DNA of 33,695 bases from Candidatus Sulfuritelmatomonas gaucii (GCA_900290245.1 OKRB01000102.1:24175-57869), one strand, 5' to 3'. Numbered from the stretch's first letter, positions 18,585-27,120 are shown. Made by a program: numbers and translations. The notes: a model not told the origin generated them from the letters alone.

Positions 18585-20261
18585 TCAGTTCGCAGGCGGA
18601 TGGTGGACACCCTTCGTCTGTGCCGCATGAATCCACACGACAACCGCGGTCGTGCTCTGCACAGTCAGATGAATGATGCCGTCCTTACCGTGCGCAATCG
18701 GCGTCCACTTGACGTTCCACGGCGCATCGTTGGTTATGGTCGCTCCGCCTAGTGTCGCTGTCATCAGTGCGGCATTGCCCGGTTCGCCGTCGCTCAGAGT
18801 GATCGTTGATACACTGCCGCCGCGGAAATCCTTCACCTGGATGCTCACCTCGGCGTCGGCGACATCATGCGTGGTGGAGTGGGTCTTGTTGATGATGGTC
18901 ACAAATTGATCTTCGCCCGTGCCCACCGCATACGCCGTCAAATTGATCTTGTTCGGATTTGTAATCTCGATCGGCTCAACGTACCCGTGACTTCCGAGCG
19001 CAAACGCCCTCATCCCGTAACCCTTCGCTGTCGTACGATAGTTTCCGCATCCTGCGCTGTCGCAAGGGTTCGGATCCGGAACGATGGTGTCGGTCGGGAT
19101 CCACGGATTGTTGTGAAAGTTCACTCCCGCCATGTGATGCGCGGCCCACCAATGCATGTAGTCCAGCGCCCACAACGCCGCTGCGAATCCGTCGCTTGCT
19201 CCATGCACGCCGTGCAGGCAGTCGTTCGCCTCTGTCATCCGGTAGGGCACGCCTTCCGCCACCAGCGGCGCCAGAACGGTTTTGTACACATATGGGTAGG
19301 GATGAAACTTGGCCGAGCCGCCGTCGAAAGCACGCTGTGTTCCGATCTCCGTGTCGTCGTCCCATGCGCTCGCCAGCATATCGTCGATCGCTTCTTCCGG
19401 CGTAGTGTTCCCCGGTCCGCCCCAAACGTAGTGGTGCTGCAGCGCCTCAGCCAGCATTCCAGTCCCTTGCAGATCTTTCGCAAACTCCACGGTCCAGGAA
19501 ACCCCATCTTCCGGATTCGGCGTGAAGCTGCTCTTGCTTGAAACCGCGGTATCGGGCCCGGAGAACTTCGCATCCGGCACAGCCTTGCGGATCACCTCCG
19601 CAAAATGCTTCCAATCGGCAACGTACGCGGGATATGCCGATCCGGGAACACCAGGCTTCGTCTCGTAGATTGCCGGATCCAGTGTTGCTCCCGGCCGCGA
19701 ATGGTACTCGCTCACGTCGGGTTCATTGCCAATCGAAAAACTGTCCAGGTTTGCCCGGTATTTGCTCCATATATATGCAACGATCTTCGCATCGTCCTCG
19801 GCCAGGTGCGGATTCGGGCAGGAGGCCAGGTTCTCCAGCCGCCCCGAGTAGATCACCTTGATGTCCGCCTTGCGCGCGAACTCGAAGAGATTGTCGATGT
19901 CCTCGAACGTCGGAATGGGCGTAACGCAATGTTCATTGCGGCCCGAGCCGTCATCCGTTCCTCCTCCCACACGAATCTGCTTGATCCCGATGTTGCGTAA
20001 TAGCGTGATGAGTTGCGTGTTCTCGGGGCTGAAAAAATAACCGCGCACGCCATACATGTCCGGCACGACGCTCTTGGTTTCAAACCCCAGACCGACGAAG
20101 TCGCCCGGGATCGCAAATTCGCGTACCGTGGCATCGATGGTGAGCTGGATCGGAGCTTGGGGGGCCTGGATCGGCGCTTGCTCGGGCTGGATCGGCGCTT
20201 GCGCCATCGCGCTTCCTGTCAGAAGCATGCTCACGAGAATTGCATGCAAAATCCTTGTCAC
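18585..20261 (-). CDS. Exported GH79-like beta-glucuronidase
   Basis: The 558-residue product is likely a retaining glycosidase of family GH79 (beta-glucuronidase/heparanase clan). The GTG at 20261 was chosen: it follows AAGGGAGG by 8 nt and gives a clean signal peptide (MTRILHAILVSMLLTGSAMA). The TTG frame at 20300 only adds 13 residues. A short linker with three APIQ repeats follows. The catalytic pair fits clan GH-A: acid/base Glu180 in SIGNEPD and nucleophile Glu344 in YRMTEAND. NHxxW-type aromatic residues (HWWAAHHMAGVNFH) lie after the nucleophile, and a beta-sandwich C-terminal domain (about 430-558) resembles the GH79 C domain. It would release glucuronic acid from plant or microbial glycans in the periplasm or outside the cell. 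It lies 100 bases after the GntR gene. Confidence 0.78.
   Translation of the reverse strand: MTRILHAILVSMLLTGSAMAQAPIQPEQAPIQAPQAPIQLTIDATVREFAIPGDFVGLGFETKSVVPDMYGVRGYFFSPENTQLITLLRNIGIKQIRVGGGTDDGSGRNEHCVTPIPTFEDIDNLFEFARKADIKVIYSGRLENLASCPNPHLAEDDAKIVAYIWSKYRANLDSFSIGNEPDVSEYHSRPGATLDPAIYETKPGVPGSAYPAYVADWKHFAEVIRKAVPDAKFSGPDTAVSSKSSFTPNPEDGVSWTVEFAKDLQGTGMLAEALQHHYVWGGPGNTTPEEAIDDMLASAWDDDTEIGTQRAFDGGSAKFHPYPYVYKTVLAPLVAEGVPYRMTEANDCLHGVHGASDGFAAALWALDYMHWWAAHHMAGVNFHNNPWIPTDTIVPDPNPCDSAGCGNYRTTAKGYGMRAFALGSHGYVEPIEITNPNKINLTAYAVGTGEDQFVTIINKTHSTTHDVADAEVSIQVKDFRGGSVSTITLSDGEPGNAALMTATLGGATITNDAPWNVKWTPIAHGKDGIIHLTVQSTTAVVVWIHAAQTKGVHHPPAN
20142..20207. repeat. Three tandem 21-bp units inside GH79
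   Basis: Three adjacent units share CTGGATCGG(C/A)GCTTG with a period of 21 bp. On the minus strand they encode APIQPEQ, APIQAPQ and APIQLTI just after the signal peptide. The repeat makes a short Pro/Gln linker whose length could vary between strains by slippage. Confidence 0.8.
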
Positions 20262-20269
20262 CGGCGTAG

Positions 20270-20277
20270 CCTCCCTT
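20270..20277 (-). promoter_or_regulatory. Shine-Dalgarno AAGGGAGG deciding the GH79 GTG start
   Basis: On the minus strand AAGGGAGG lies 8 nt ahead of the GTG at 20261. It is the strongest ribosome site in the region and makes a GTG start preferable to the upstream TTG at 20300. Confidence 0.75.
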
Positions 20278-20361
20278 GGCTGCTCTGGAGTCAGTTTCAA
20301 TTTGTTTTGGGATCGGCGTCAATTGCCGCTCTCTGGCCTTTCGCGCAGCGCAATCGCCCAT

Positions 20362-21051
20362 CTAGTCTTGCGAATTCAATACCCATATAGGCTCATAATC
20401 GTCGCTTTCAGCCTCTAGCGCGATCGTCCTGCGCGTCTCTTCAACATGTTGGCGAGCGAGCTTCTCGGCTTCGTCCGGAAGGTTCCTCTTGATCGCATCC
20501 ACGATGCCTGTGTGCTCTTCGTGCACCTGCCTTGGTTCGCGCGCGGTTCGAACCGCCATCCCCAGCACGCGGTATCCCGCCGCCAGGCGCAATAGGATCC
20601 GATTGCGCGACAAACTCATGATCTGGAGATGAAAAGCCCGGTCCACGGCGCCCATCTCCTCCACTTTTCCCGCGTTGGAAAGAGCCCAAATGCGTTCTGC
20701 CATCTCTTCGAGCACGGCTAAGTCTGAATGTGAAGCGTATGCGCAAGCGCGCCGCGCTGCCAGTCCCTCGAGATACTCGCGTACCTCGTAGGCCTCGGCC
20801 AGGTGCGCAGTGTCGAGCCTCCCCACAAAAACGCCCAACCGGTCAACTGACTCGACAAGGCCGAGCCACTCAAGCTCCAGCAGGGATTCTCTTATCGTTC
20901 CCTGCCCCACTCCCAGCTCTTTCGCCAGGCTCTGCTGAGCCAGCCGCTCTCCCGGCTGGCACTTCCCCGACAAGATGCGCCGTTGAATCTCTTCCCGCAC
21001 ATGCCGGCGAAGAGTCGGCGATTGATAGTTCAGATCTCGCATGGCATTCAT
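20362..21051 (-). CDS. GntR-family regulator with FCD ligand domain (FadR subfamily)
   Basis: The 229-residue product has an N-terminal winged helix (about 10-78) with the GntR signature RRILSGKCQPGERLAQQSLA followed by KELGVGQGTIRESLLELE, and an all-helical FCD domain (about 82-210). Likely metal ligands of the FCD pocket are Asp and His in VDRAFHLQI and the His residues of EEHTGIVDAI and ARQHVEETRR. FadR-type regulators with this domain commonly sense hexuronates, gluconate or other small carboxylates, which fits the neighbouring glucuronidase. The ATG at 21051 (or 21042) has no clear ribosome site. Two GTTTCNGAAAC-type sites lie right upstream, the nearer one 11 bases from the start codon, suggesting autoregulation. 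Confidence 0.88.
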   Translation of the reverse strand: MNAMRDLNYQSPTLRRHVREEIQRRILSGKCQPGERLAQQSLAKELGVGQGTIRESLLELEWLGLVESVDRLGVFVGRLDTAHLAEAYEVREYLEGLAARRACAYASHSDLAVLEEMAERIWALSNAGKVEEMGAVDRAFHLQIMSLSRNRILLRLAAGYRVLGMAVRTAREPRQVHEEHTGIVDAIKRNLPDEAEKLARQHVEETRRTIALEAESDDYEPIWVLNSQD

Positions 21052-21058
21052 CGGCTAC

Positions 21059-21112
21059 GGCGGTTTCTGAAATAGTGTCTCGACAACTAGCCACACTGTT
21101 TCCGAAACCGCC
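21059..21112. promoter_or_regulatory. Candidate GntR operator: paired GTTTCNGAAAC sites in a 9-bp inverted repeat
   Basis: Two near-palindromes, GTTTCTGAAAT (21063-21073) and GTTTCCGAAAC (21098-21108), lie 35 bp centre to centre. Together they form a perfect outer inverted repeat, GGCGGTTTC at 21059-21067 and GAAACCGCC at 21104-21112. Between them is TGTCTCGACA, a further partial dyad. Position just before the GntR start suggests an autoregulatory operator. Which protein binds is inference. Confidence 0.5.
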
Positions 21113-21161
21113 TCGGCCACCGGCCCCGCTCGCTTCTATAGACAACTCGCTTAATTATTCG

Positions 21162-21201
21162 CCGCGGCGGTGAAGACCCAGTCTGGTCTCCACCACCGCG
21201 G
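21162..21201 (-). terminator. 17-bp stem-loop between the receptor and GntR genes
   Basis: Arms 21162-21178 and 21185-21201 pair around a 6-nt loop. Two positions that mismatch on the + strand become G-U wobbles in minus-strand RNA, so the full stem forms only in the transcript of the receptor/GntR genes. No U-tract follows on the minus strand, only an AT-rich AATAATTAA. It may therefore be a partial terminator, a processing site or an mRNA 3' stabiliser that separates receptor and regulator expression. Confidence 0.5.
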
Positions 21202-21222
21202 TTATGTCGCGCAGTGTTAACG

Positions 21223-21233
21223 GTTTCCAAAAC
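21223..21233. promoter_or_regulatory. Third, imperfect GTTTCNGAAAC-like site
   Basis: GTTTCCAAAAC differs by one base from the site at 21098-21108. It lies just after the receptor stop codon, about 172 bases upstream of the GntR start. It might extend the operator array or be chance. Confidence 0.3.
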
Positions 21234-21238
21234 ACAGC

Positions 21239-24200
21239 CTAGAAGTAGAACTTCGCGGCCAATTGCACAACGCGGGCGCCTGTCCGGTCACCGGTAATCA
21301 CGCCGAATTGTCCCGGACTGGTTTGCAGGTAGTTCGTGTTGCTCGGGTTGCTCCACGCGACGTGGTTAAGAGCGTTGAATGCCTCCAGGAGGAATTCGAA
21401 TTTGGTGCCCTCGCCGGTATTGAAGTACTTGTGAAACGACGCATCAAGGGCAAACAAGCCCGGACCGCGTACCTGGTCTGGCGTGGTACCCAGATCGGCC
21501 AGGAGATTCTGCCCGTTCGCCGTCACCGGGTTATACGGCATGCGCACGAATGCGGCCGGATTCGCCCATTGGAGCCTCGTTTTGAAGCCCTTGTAAGGAT
21601 CGGTGCCCGACAGTGGCGCATTGCAGCCAAAACCTCCGGCAAAATTGTTGCCCTGCGTTGGATTCTGGCAACCCACATTGAAAGGCATGCCGCTGTAGTG
21701 GGTCAGGTTGAAATCGAAATGCCAGCCACCAATGAAAGCATCCTCAAGCGGATTCATATTGGCGAAGTAGGTGCTGCCTCTGCCGACCGGCACAGCGAGT
21801 TCTCCGTTGGCCTTGACGATTTGCTGCATGTCTGCGGTGCAGAGTGCGTAGTCCGCGCGCGCGCCCATTCCGGGCAGCCATAGAGCCCGGATGCCTTGGC
21901 CAAGGCCGGTCTTGCCGATATTGTCAGACAGGCATTTGCTGAAGGTGTAGTTCGCGCTGAGACTGGAGCCGTCGGCGAACCTCCGATCATACTCGGTCTG
22001 CCACGAGTGGTAACTGCTGATCATGTTGTTCATCTGCAATTCGGATCCGCTGCCGAGCGCATTGTAAGGCAGGAATCCGGTGCTGGCTCCGGGGTTTGCC
22101 TGGTTGATCGTTTGAATAGCTGTACCCGGAACCAGCATCTCGCTCACACTGTTATGGTTCGTGCTCTGACTATCCAGGTGCCTGCCGAGCGTTCCCACGT
22201 AACCTGACTGGATGGCGTCGCGCTTGGTGAACTGCCACTGCAACTGGAAATTGAGGGAGATGTCATACGGCGTCTGGTAGTTGTAGTTCTTGCCTGTCAG
22301 CGCGATGCCGGCTGGGTTGGTCTGCGTCGGGTTGGAGAGGCTCACCACGTTGAATGCGTTTTCCATGGTCGCCGTCGTCGTGCCCCCCGGAAGTTGCAGC
22401 GGTACCTGCGAAGTGTTTGTAGAAGGCGAGGCGTAGGTGAACTGGAATGGATAATTCGTGCCCAGCGTGCCGCCGTAGCCGATAGAGTCGAGCGCTCCAT
22501 AGGCAATGCCCGCGCCTGCGCGCGCCACGAGACTCGGACGGATCCGGTAGTCGATGCCCAGCCGCGGGGCAAAATTATCCCGTTGCGCCTTGGTCACCGC
22601 ATTGCTGGGACTGCAAACAACTGGAATCCCCTCGCTGGCCATCAACGTGGTGAACGGCGTGCCCAGATTGGACTTGCACGCATCGTGTCCAATCAAATAG
22701 TACGCACCGAGACCGTTCCCGTCCTGAATGATCCCATTGCCGCCCATCACCAGGTTTCCCTCCTGGCCACCGTCTGACGCGTAGGCGCCGAAATAGTCCC
22801 AGCGCAGCCCCAGATTGACGGTCAGGTCCGGAGTGAATTTCCAGTTATCCTGCGCGTAAATGCCGATGTAGGGTGAATGGACATTGGTTTGAGCGAAGTT
22901 CGACCCCGAGAAAGCCGAAAGGCCCCCTATCGTATTGGTTGCCGAACTGATGCCGCCGTTGGTCGAGTAGTAGCTATTGGCTGCCACAGGAGTCAGCACC
23001 ATGTCCGCCATGCCGGTGTCACCGGAGCTGGCGTTGGGAATATCCGAGTATCCTTCGGTCCACTGGAACCAGCCCTTCGGGTATGCCGGTTGAATGATGT
23101 TCGACATCAGGTGATCGTACTGGCCGCCGAATTTGAATTCGTGTTTGCCGAAGATCTTCGTCAGGTTGTCTTGATACTCAAACACTCTGGCGGTTTGGAT
23201 GGTAGGCGCAAACCGATGGCCACCCCAGTCGCTGATGACGCCGGTGTGGAGAACCGGAAGCCCGCCATTTCCCGGACTTTCTGGAATGCCGGGAATTCCG
23301 TATTTCGCGGGCAGCCCCGGTACATTGGCGTAGGGATCGATGCGGGTGTTGTAGTTGTTGTTCACTCCGAACCGGAATTCATTGATCAGGCTGGACGAAA
23401 AGACATGTGTCCAACTGGTGACGATCACATAAATAGGCTGGGTGGTGGCGTAATTGACCGATAACGCGCCTTCCGCCGGCCCCGGATACGCCGCCGTGGC
23501 CGTGGCGATCGGATTGTAGTGGCTGTAGCTTCCCCAGAGGGAGTCCTTGTCGCTGATCTTTTCGTCGATGCGCCCGTCGTATTGGTTCGCACTGAATATT
23601 TTGGTCGGGGTCGTGTACCAGTTGTTCGACAGCGGGGTAGACGTGGTTACGTCTGGAGATGGCAATAAGGCCAGCAGTGCGACCGCATTTGGATCGAGGC
23701 GCGATGATGGCAGGATGTTGAGGAGCGCTTTCGGCGCGGCTGCCGTGTAGTCCAGCGTCGTGTTGCCTGCCATGTTGTCGTTTACAGGGCAGCCGCCTGC
23801 CGCCGTGCAGTTGTAAAAGGGATCGCGGACATAGGATTCCGCCTTACCCGTAAGCCCGGTCACGGGATCGACACCGCTTGCCGGAATCACGCGCGTTGTG
23901 GCCGGATCGAAAATCGTCCCATACTGAAACTTGCGGCCCAGCGCATCGGTGTGGGTACTGGTGCTCAACGTGAACAGGTCCTGCATGTTCGTGAAGCCGC
24001 TCTTCTGCATGGTCGAGGTCGGAACCGTCTGCGTGTACGAGTTTGGCGAAGCATGCATCGTGCGCTCAAAGTCGAAGAAGAAGAAGGTCCTGTTCCGCCC
24101 GTTGTAATGGGGCGCCAACACCGGCCCGCCGAGCAAACCGCCAAACTCGTTGTGCCGCAACATCGACCTTGGCTTGTTGTTCAAGTTGTTGAAGTAGTCG

Positions 24201-25015
24201 TTGGCATTCAGATCTTCGTTCTGGAAATACTCCCACACGTGACCGTGGAATTGGTTCGTCCCCGTGTAGGTGATGGCATTGATCACTGCGCCGGTTGAGT
24301 GGCCGAACTCGGCGCTGTTATTGCCATTCATGAATTTGAACTCCTGAATGGCATCGGGAATGGGAAGAATGCTTGTACCCCCGTAAAACTCGAGGTTGTC
24401 ATCGACGCCGTTAAACCGCACGTCAACCTGCCCGTTTTCGACACCCGCAGACAGGATCGTCGTAGTATCCGGGTTGCCGTTCGAGTAGACGCCGGGTGCT
24501 AACTCCGCGAGAGTAGTAAAGTTGCGGCCACCGCCGCCTCCCTGAATCGGCAAATCGTTTACCATCACGCTGTTGATCGTCATGCCCACTGATGCATCCT
24601 GTGCCTGTAGCAGCGGCACAGCCGAGGTGACGGTGACTTCCGCGCTCGCTGCGCCCACCTGCAATGACACGTCGGCGGTGACGACGTTCTGGATGTGAAC
24701 CTGGATTCCGTCCAGCAGGTACTCCTTGAATCCGGATGCCACGACCTTGAGCGTGTAGCTTCCAGCGTGAACTCCTTCAAACGTGTAAGCCCCGGCGGAG
24801 GTCGATATCGCCGTCTGGGAGATGCTCGTAGCCGTATTCGTAAGCGTGCAATGCGCACCCACAACAAGTGCCCCGGATGGATCCTTCACCGTGCCTGTGA
24901 CGCTGCCGGTATCAATCTGCGCGTAGAGTTGGCCGCAGAAAACTATCATCAATGCGGTGCAAACCGTTGTCAGCAAAGTTCTTAGTTTCGGGAATACCGA
25001 TTCCTTGTGATCCAT
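21239..25015 (-). CDS. Oar-like TonB-dependent outer-membrane receptor
   Basis: The 1258-residue product is a large TonB-dependent transporter of the Oar type, abundant in Acidobacteriota. The start at 25015 was chosen because AAGGAGG lies 8 nt before it; an upstream in-frame ATG at 25036 overlaps that site. A signal peptide (about 10-33, ending near QLYAQ) leads to a carboxypeptidase-regulatory-like Ig domain (about 35-112: GSVTGTVKDPSGALVVGAHC to SGFKEYLLDGIQV). A plug domain follows (about 120-260, with VNDLPIQGG and RFNGVDDNLEFYGG). The rest is a beta-barrel of about 1000 residues ending in Phe (VVQLAAKFYF). It is probably the uptake porin for oligosaccharides released by the locus glycosidases, but no SusD-like lipoprotein is present. 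Energy would come from a TonB such as the one at 12.2 kb. Confidence 0.92.
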   Translation of the reverse strand: MDHKESVFPKLRTLLTTVCTALMIVFCGQLYAQIDTGSVTGTVKDPSGALVVGAHCTLTNTATSISQTAISTSAGAYTFEGVHAGSYTLKVVASGFKEYLLDGIQVHIQNVVTADVSLQVGAASAEVTVTSAVPLLQAQDASVGMTINSVMVNDLPIQGGGGGRNFTTLAELAPGVYSNGNPDTTTILSAGVENGQVDVRFNGVDDNLEFYGGTSILPIPDAIQEFKFMNGNNSAEFGHSTGAVINAITYTGTNQFHGHVWEYFQNEDLNANDYFNNLNNKPRSMLRHNEFGGLLGGPVLAPHYNGRNRTFFFFDFERTMHASPNSYTQTVPTSTMQKSGFTNMQDLFTLSTSTHTDALGRKFQYGTIFDPATTRVIPASGVDPVTGLTGKAESYVRDPFYNCTAAGGCPVNDNMAGNTTLDYTAAAPKALLNILPSSRLDPNAVALLALLPSPDVTTSTPLSNNWYTTPTKIFSANQYDGRIDEKISDKDSLWGSYSHYNPIATATAAYPGPAEGALSVNYATTQPIYVIVTSWTHVFSSSLINEFRFGVNNNYNTRIDPYANVPGLPAKYGIPGIPESPGNGGLPVLHTGVISDWGGHRFAPTIQTARVFEYQDNLTKIFGKHEFKFGGQYDHLMSNIIQPAYPKGWFQWTEGYSDIPNASSGDTGMADMVLTPVAANSYYSTNGGISSATNTIGGLSAFSGSNFAQTNVHSPYIGIYAQDNWKFTPDLTVNLGLRWDYFGAYASDGGQEGNLVMGGNGIIQDGNGLGAYYLIGHDACKSNLGTPFTTLMASEGIPVVCSPSNAVTKAQRDNFAPRLGIDYRIRPSLVARAGAGIAYGALDSIGYGGTLGTNYPFQFTYASPSTNTSQVPLQLPGGTTTATMENAFNVVSLSNPTQTNPAGIALTGKNYNYQTPYDISLNFQLQWQFTKRDAIQSGYVGTLGRHLDSQSTNHNSVSEMLVPGTAIQTINQANPGASTGFLPYNALGSGSELQMNNMISSYHSWQTEYDRRFADGSSLSANYTFSKCLSDNIGKTGLGQGIRALWLPGMGARADYALCTADMQQIVKANGELAVPVGRGSTYFANMNPLEDAFIGGWHFDFNLTHYSGMPFNVGCQNPTQGNNFAGGFGCNAPLSGTDPYKGFKTRLQWANPAAFVRMPYNPVTANGQNLLADLGTTPDQVRGPGLFALDASFHKYFNTGEGTKFEFLLEAFNALNHVAWSNPSNTNYLQTSPGQFGVITGDRTGARVVQLAAKFYF

Positions 25016-25023
25016 TGCGCTTG

Positions 25024-25030
25024 CCTCCTT
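25024..25030 (-). promoter_or_regulatory. Shine-Dalgarno AAGGAGG fixing the receptor start
   Basis: On the minus strand AAGGAGG is 8 nt ahead of the ATG at 25015. It overlaps the codons of a longer in-frame start at 25036, so the shorter start is preferred. Confidence 0.75.
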
Positions 25031-25036
25031 GAGCAT

Positions 25037-25724
25037 GGTTCAATCCTTTGCGTCTCTAATTCGTCAGTTGTCCACGTGTGATGATGATGCCGCGGAAATC
25101 ATTGACGGGCTGGGAGATCTGTATTGCGGTGCCCACCAGCGTCCCGGGGCTGGCTGAGAAATGCGGCTCGCCTACCGCATGGTTGTCATTCCTTTGCCAA
25201 ATCCAGGTGCAAAAAAACCGAGACAGATTTCTTGCCCTTTTTTTCCGCACACAAGCCTGTTCCTCGCGGGAAGCTTTGTAAAGTGAACTAACAGTAAAAT
25301 AATCGATTGGGATTGCTCACTCATCACGTGCGCAAACACACGCCACTTCAGAGACCGCTCTCCAACACCATTTTTGGCTTCTGTTAGGCTGGATTTGTAT
25401 CCTCCACTTTCTGCGCATAAAATATAGGAAATCCAACGTGTTGTAGAACCTGGATTGGCTGTTGCACGCTCAGCGGAGAATGAGGCGAATCGAGGTACTG
25501 GTTCCTGTGCTTGCGCCAGTTACGGGAGATCGTCAACAACGGGTACCGTCAACGACATATCGCTGTGCCGTCTCAAGTGCTGACCGCCAATTGCCCTTTG
25601 GAACCATAGGCATTAGGCCTCAATTTATGCGCGGGCAAGACCTCTGGATGCCAGCCCGGACGCAGTCACTTACAATCAGGCCACCGAGCAGCAAGTTTTG
25701 CCACAAATGGCGCTTTTCAGGGTT
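25037..25724. other. Long divergent control region
   Basis: This stretch of nearly 700 bases separates the receptor start from the winged-helix gene. It holds no supported gene. A minus frame at 25056-25250 ending QPVNDFRGIIITRGQLTN reads somewhat like protein but is unrecognised. Two T/A tracts near 25206 and 25240 may bend the DNA. TGGATTT at 25390-25396 and AAATCCA at 25429-25435 form a 7-bp dyad around the + strand promoter-like pair at 25395-25423. The receptor promoter must lie here on the minus strand, but I could not pick out good hexamers. Confidence 0.45.
25395..25423 (+). promoter_or_regulatory. Candidate sigma-70-type promoter (distal)
   Basis: TTGTAT at 25395-25400 and TAAAAT at 25418-25423 are separated by 17 bp. 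The same -10 hexamer and spacing recur at 25725-25753. It would give a leader of about 330 nt to the winged-helix gene. Lies inside a 7-bp dyad. Confidence 0.35.
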
Positions 25725-25753
25725 TTGCAATCGTTAAGACTTTACCGTAAAAT
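25725..25753 (+). promoter_or_regulatory. Candidate sigma-70-type promoter for the winged-helix gene
   Basis: TTGCAA at 25725-25730, a 17-bp spacer, and TAAAAT at 25748-25753. Transcription would start near 25760, almost at the GTG at 25762, implying a leaderless mRNA or a later start. Confidence 0.5.
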
Positions 25754-25761
25754 GGCGGACC

Positions 25762-27120
25762 GTGCAGGAAATTGCTCAATTTCCGGTGACCAAAGGCGAG
25801 GAGAAGCACTCCTCAGCCTTGTCGTCAGACCAGAAACGGACGCTCGTTCAGAAAGTGGTTTCCAGCCAGGTCTTTGGCCGCGCACCAGCGCTGCGGGCAT
25901 TTCTCCTCTACATTACCGAGCAGGCAATCTCCGGGCAGACTGAAAAACTGAAAGAGCAGGCAATCGGAGCGGAAGTCCTCGGGCGCAAGCCAAACTACGA
26001 CCCCGCCGATGACAATATTGTGAGAGTTCGCGCTCATGAGCTGAGGGAGCGCCTGGCCAGGTACTTTGCAACTGAGGGCAGCGCCGAGCCTGTCGTAGTG
26101 ACCATTCCCCGCGGAGCATATGCACCTGAGTTCGTCCCGCGCGAGGGTGTGCCCGTCGGTAGACCGGTCGGCGCAGAGGTCACTGAGATTGTCCACGAAC
26201 CCGCGAAGAAACCTCCCTGGGCGGGATGGCGCTGGCTCGCCCTAGCAGCAATTCTCCTCGTCGCCGTGTCCGCCGCGATGGTTTTCTCGCGACTCTCAAC
26301 CAGAAGCGAAAACCATACCGTTGCGATTGGGCCGGACGGCGCCTTACGCGATTTCTGGGGCCAGTTCTTCTTGAAGCCGAATGAAGAACTCAAAGTCCTC
26401 TATTCCGATCCCAGCTTCGCCCTGTGGCAGGATCTCAATGGCAAGACTCTCAACCTGGGAGAGTACCTCAACCACAAATATCTGAACCTTAAAAACGATA
26501 AGTTCTCTGACGTCGCGGCGCGCCGCGTCACCAGCCCGGCCGACATCGCCATCAGCACGCGCATCGGCAATCTCGCGGGAGAATTCGGAGGCCAGACGAG
26601 CCCCCGTTTTGCGCGGGATGGCAGCGCCGAATTTCTTCGCTACGGCAACACGGTTCTCATCGGAAGCCACCGTTCCAACCCCTGGGTTGAGATCTACGAG
26701 CCGAGCCTGAATTTCGACCTGGGACAGGACCCGCATTCGAACGCGCCCGCGTTCCTGAATCGCTCTCCAGAACAAGGCGAAGCCCAAATGTATTCCATCC
26801 CTGCGATGTTCGACACGCAACGCACCGAGGAGAAGGAATTTGCCAGCTTCGGCGTGATCGCGCTCCTGAAGGGCTGCGGTGACCGCGGCCTGACTGTCCT
26901 GCTCGAAGGACTCAACATGCAGGCCACGCAAGCGGTGGGCGATCTCGTGACTGACCCGCAGCGGTTGGATGGCCTGCTCAAAAGCATTGGGCACAAGCCC
27001 GGAACGACCGTGGCCCCCTTTGAGGCCCTCATTCAGATCACGTCGCTGCCTGCCGAATACGACAACCCGAAAGTTGTCGCCTACCGTCTGCGCCATCCCG
27101 AGTCCTGCGTCGGCAATTGA
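25762..27120 (+). CDS. Winged-helix, single-transmembrane protein with C-terminal sensor-like domain
   Basis: The 452-residue product is of a type I know only as uncharacterised acidobacterial proteins. Residues about 25-127 match the N-terminal DNA-binding-like module seen in those proteins: FLLYITEQAISGQT, EQAIGAEVLGRKPNYDPADD, NIVRVRAHELRERLARYF and VVVTIPRGAYAPEF. A basic/aromatic segment then leads to one membrane helix (about 157-175, WLALAAILLVAVSAAMVF). The remaining 275 residues, including LRDFWGQFFLKPNEELKVLYSD and GLTVLLEGLNMQATQAVGDL, would lie outside the membrane. This layout suggests a ToxR-like one-component membrane regulator. Divergent placement from the receptor and 106 bases ahead of GH106 suggests it controls the locus. 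Start is uncertain: GTG at 25762 has no ribosome site, and GTG 25786 is an alternative. Confidence 0.75.
   Translation: MQEIAQFPVTKGEEKHSSALSSDQKRTLVQKVVSSQVFGRAPALRAFLLYITEQAISGQTEKLKEQAIGAEVLGRKPNYDPADDNIVRVRAHELRERLARYFATEGSAEPVVVTIPRGAYAPEFVPREGVPVGRPVGAEVTEIVHEPAKKPPWAGWRWLALAAILLVAVSAAMVFSRLSTRSENHTVAIGPDGALRDFWGQFFLKPNEELKVLYSDPSFALWQDLNGKTLNLGEYLNHKYLNLKNDKFSDVAARRVTSPADIAISTRIGNLAGEFGGQTSPRFARDGSAEFLRYGNTVLIGSHRSNPWVEIYEPSLNFDLGQDPHSNAPAFLNRSPEQGEAQMYSIPAMFDTQRTEEKEFASFGVIALLKGCGDRGLTVLLEGLNMQATQAVGDLVTDPQRLDGLLKSIGHKPGTTVAPFEALIQITSLPAEYDNPKVVAYRLRHPESCVGN
25767..25784. promoter_or_regulatory. 18-bp perfect palindromic site at the winged-helix start
   Basis: GGAAATTG and CAATTTCC flank a 2-bp centre. 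The site sits at about +7 to +24 of the predicted transcript and overlaps the first codons. It is a candidate operator for autorepression, or a small 5' hairpin affecting translation. Confidence 0.5.
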
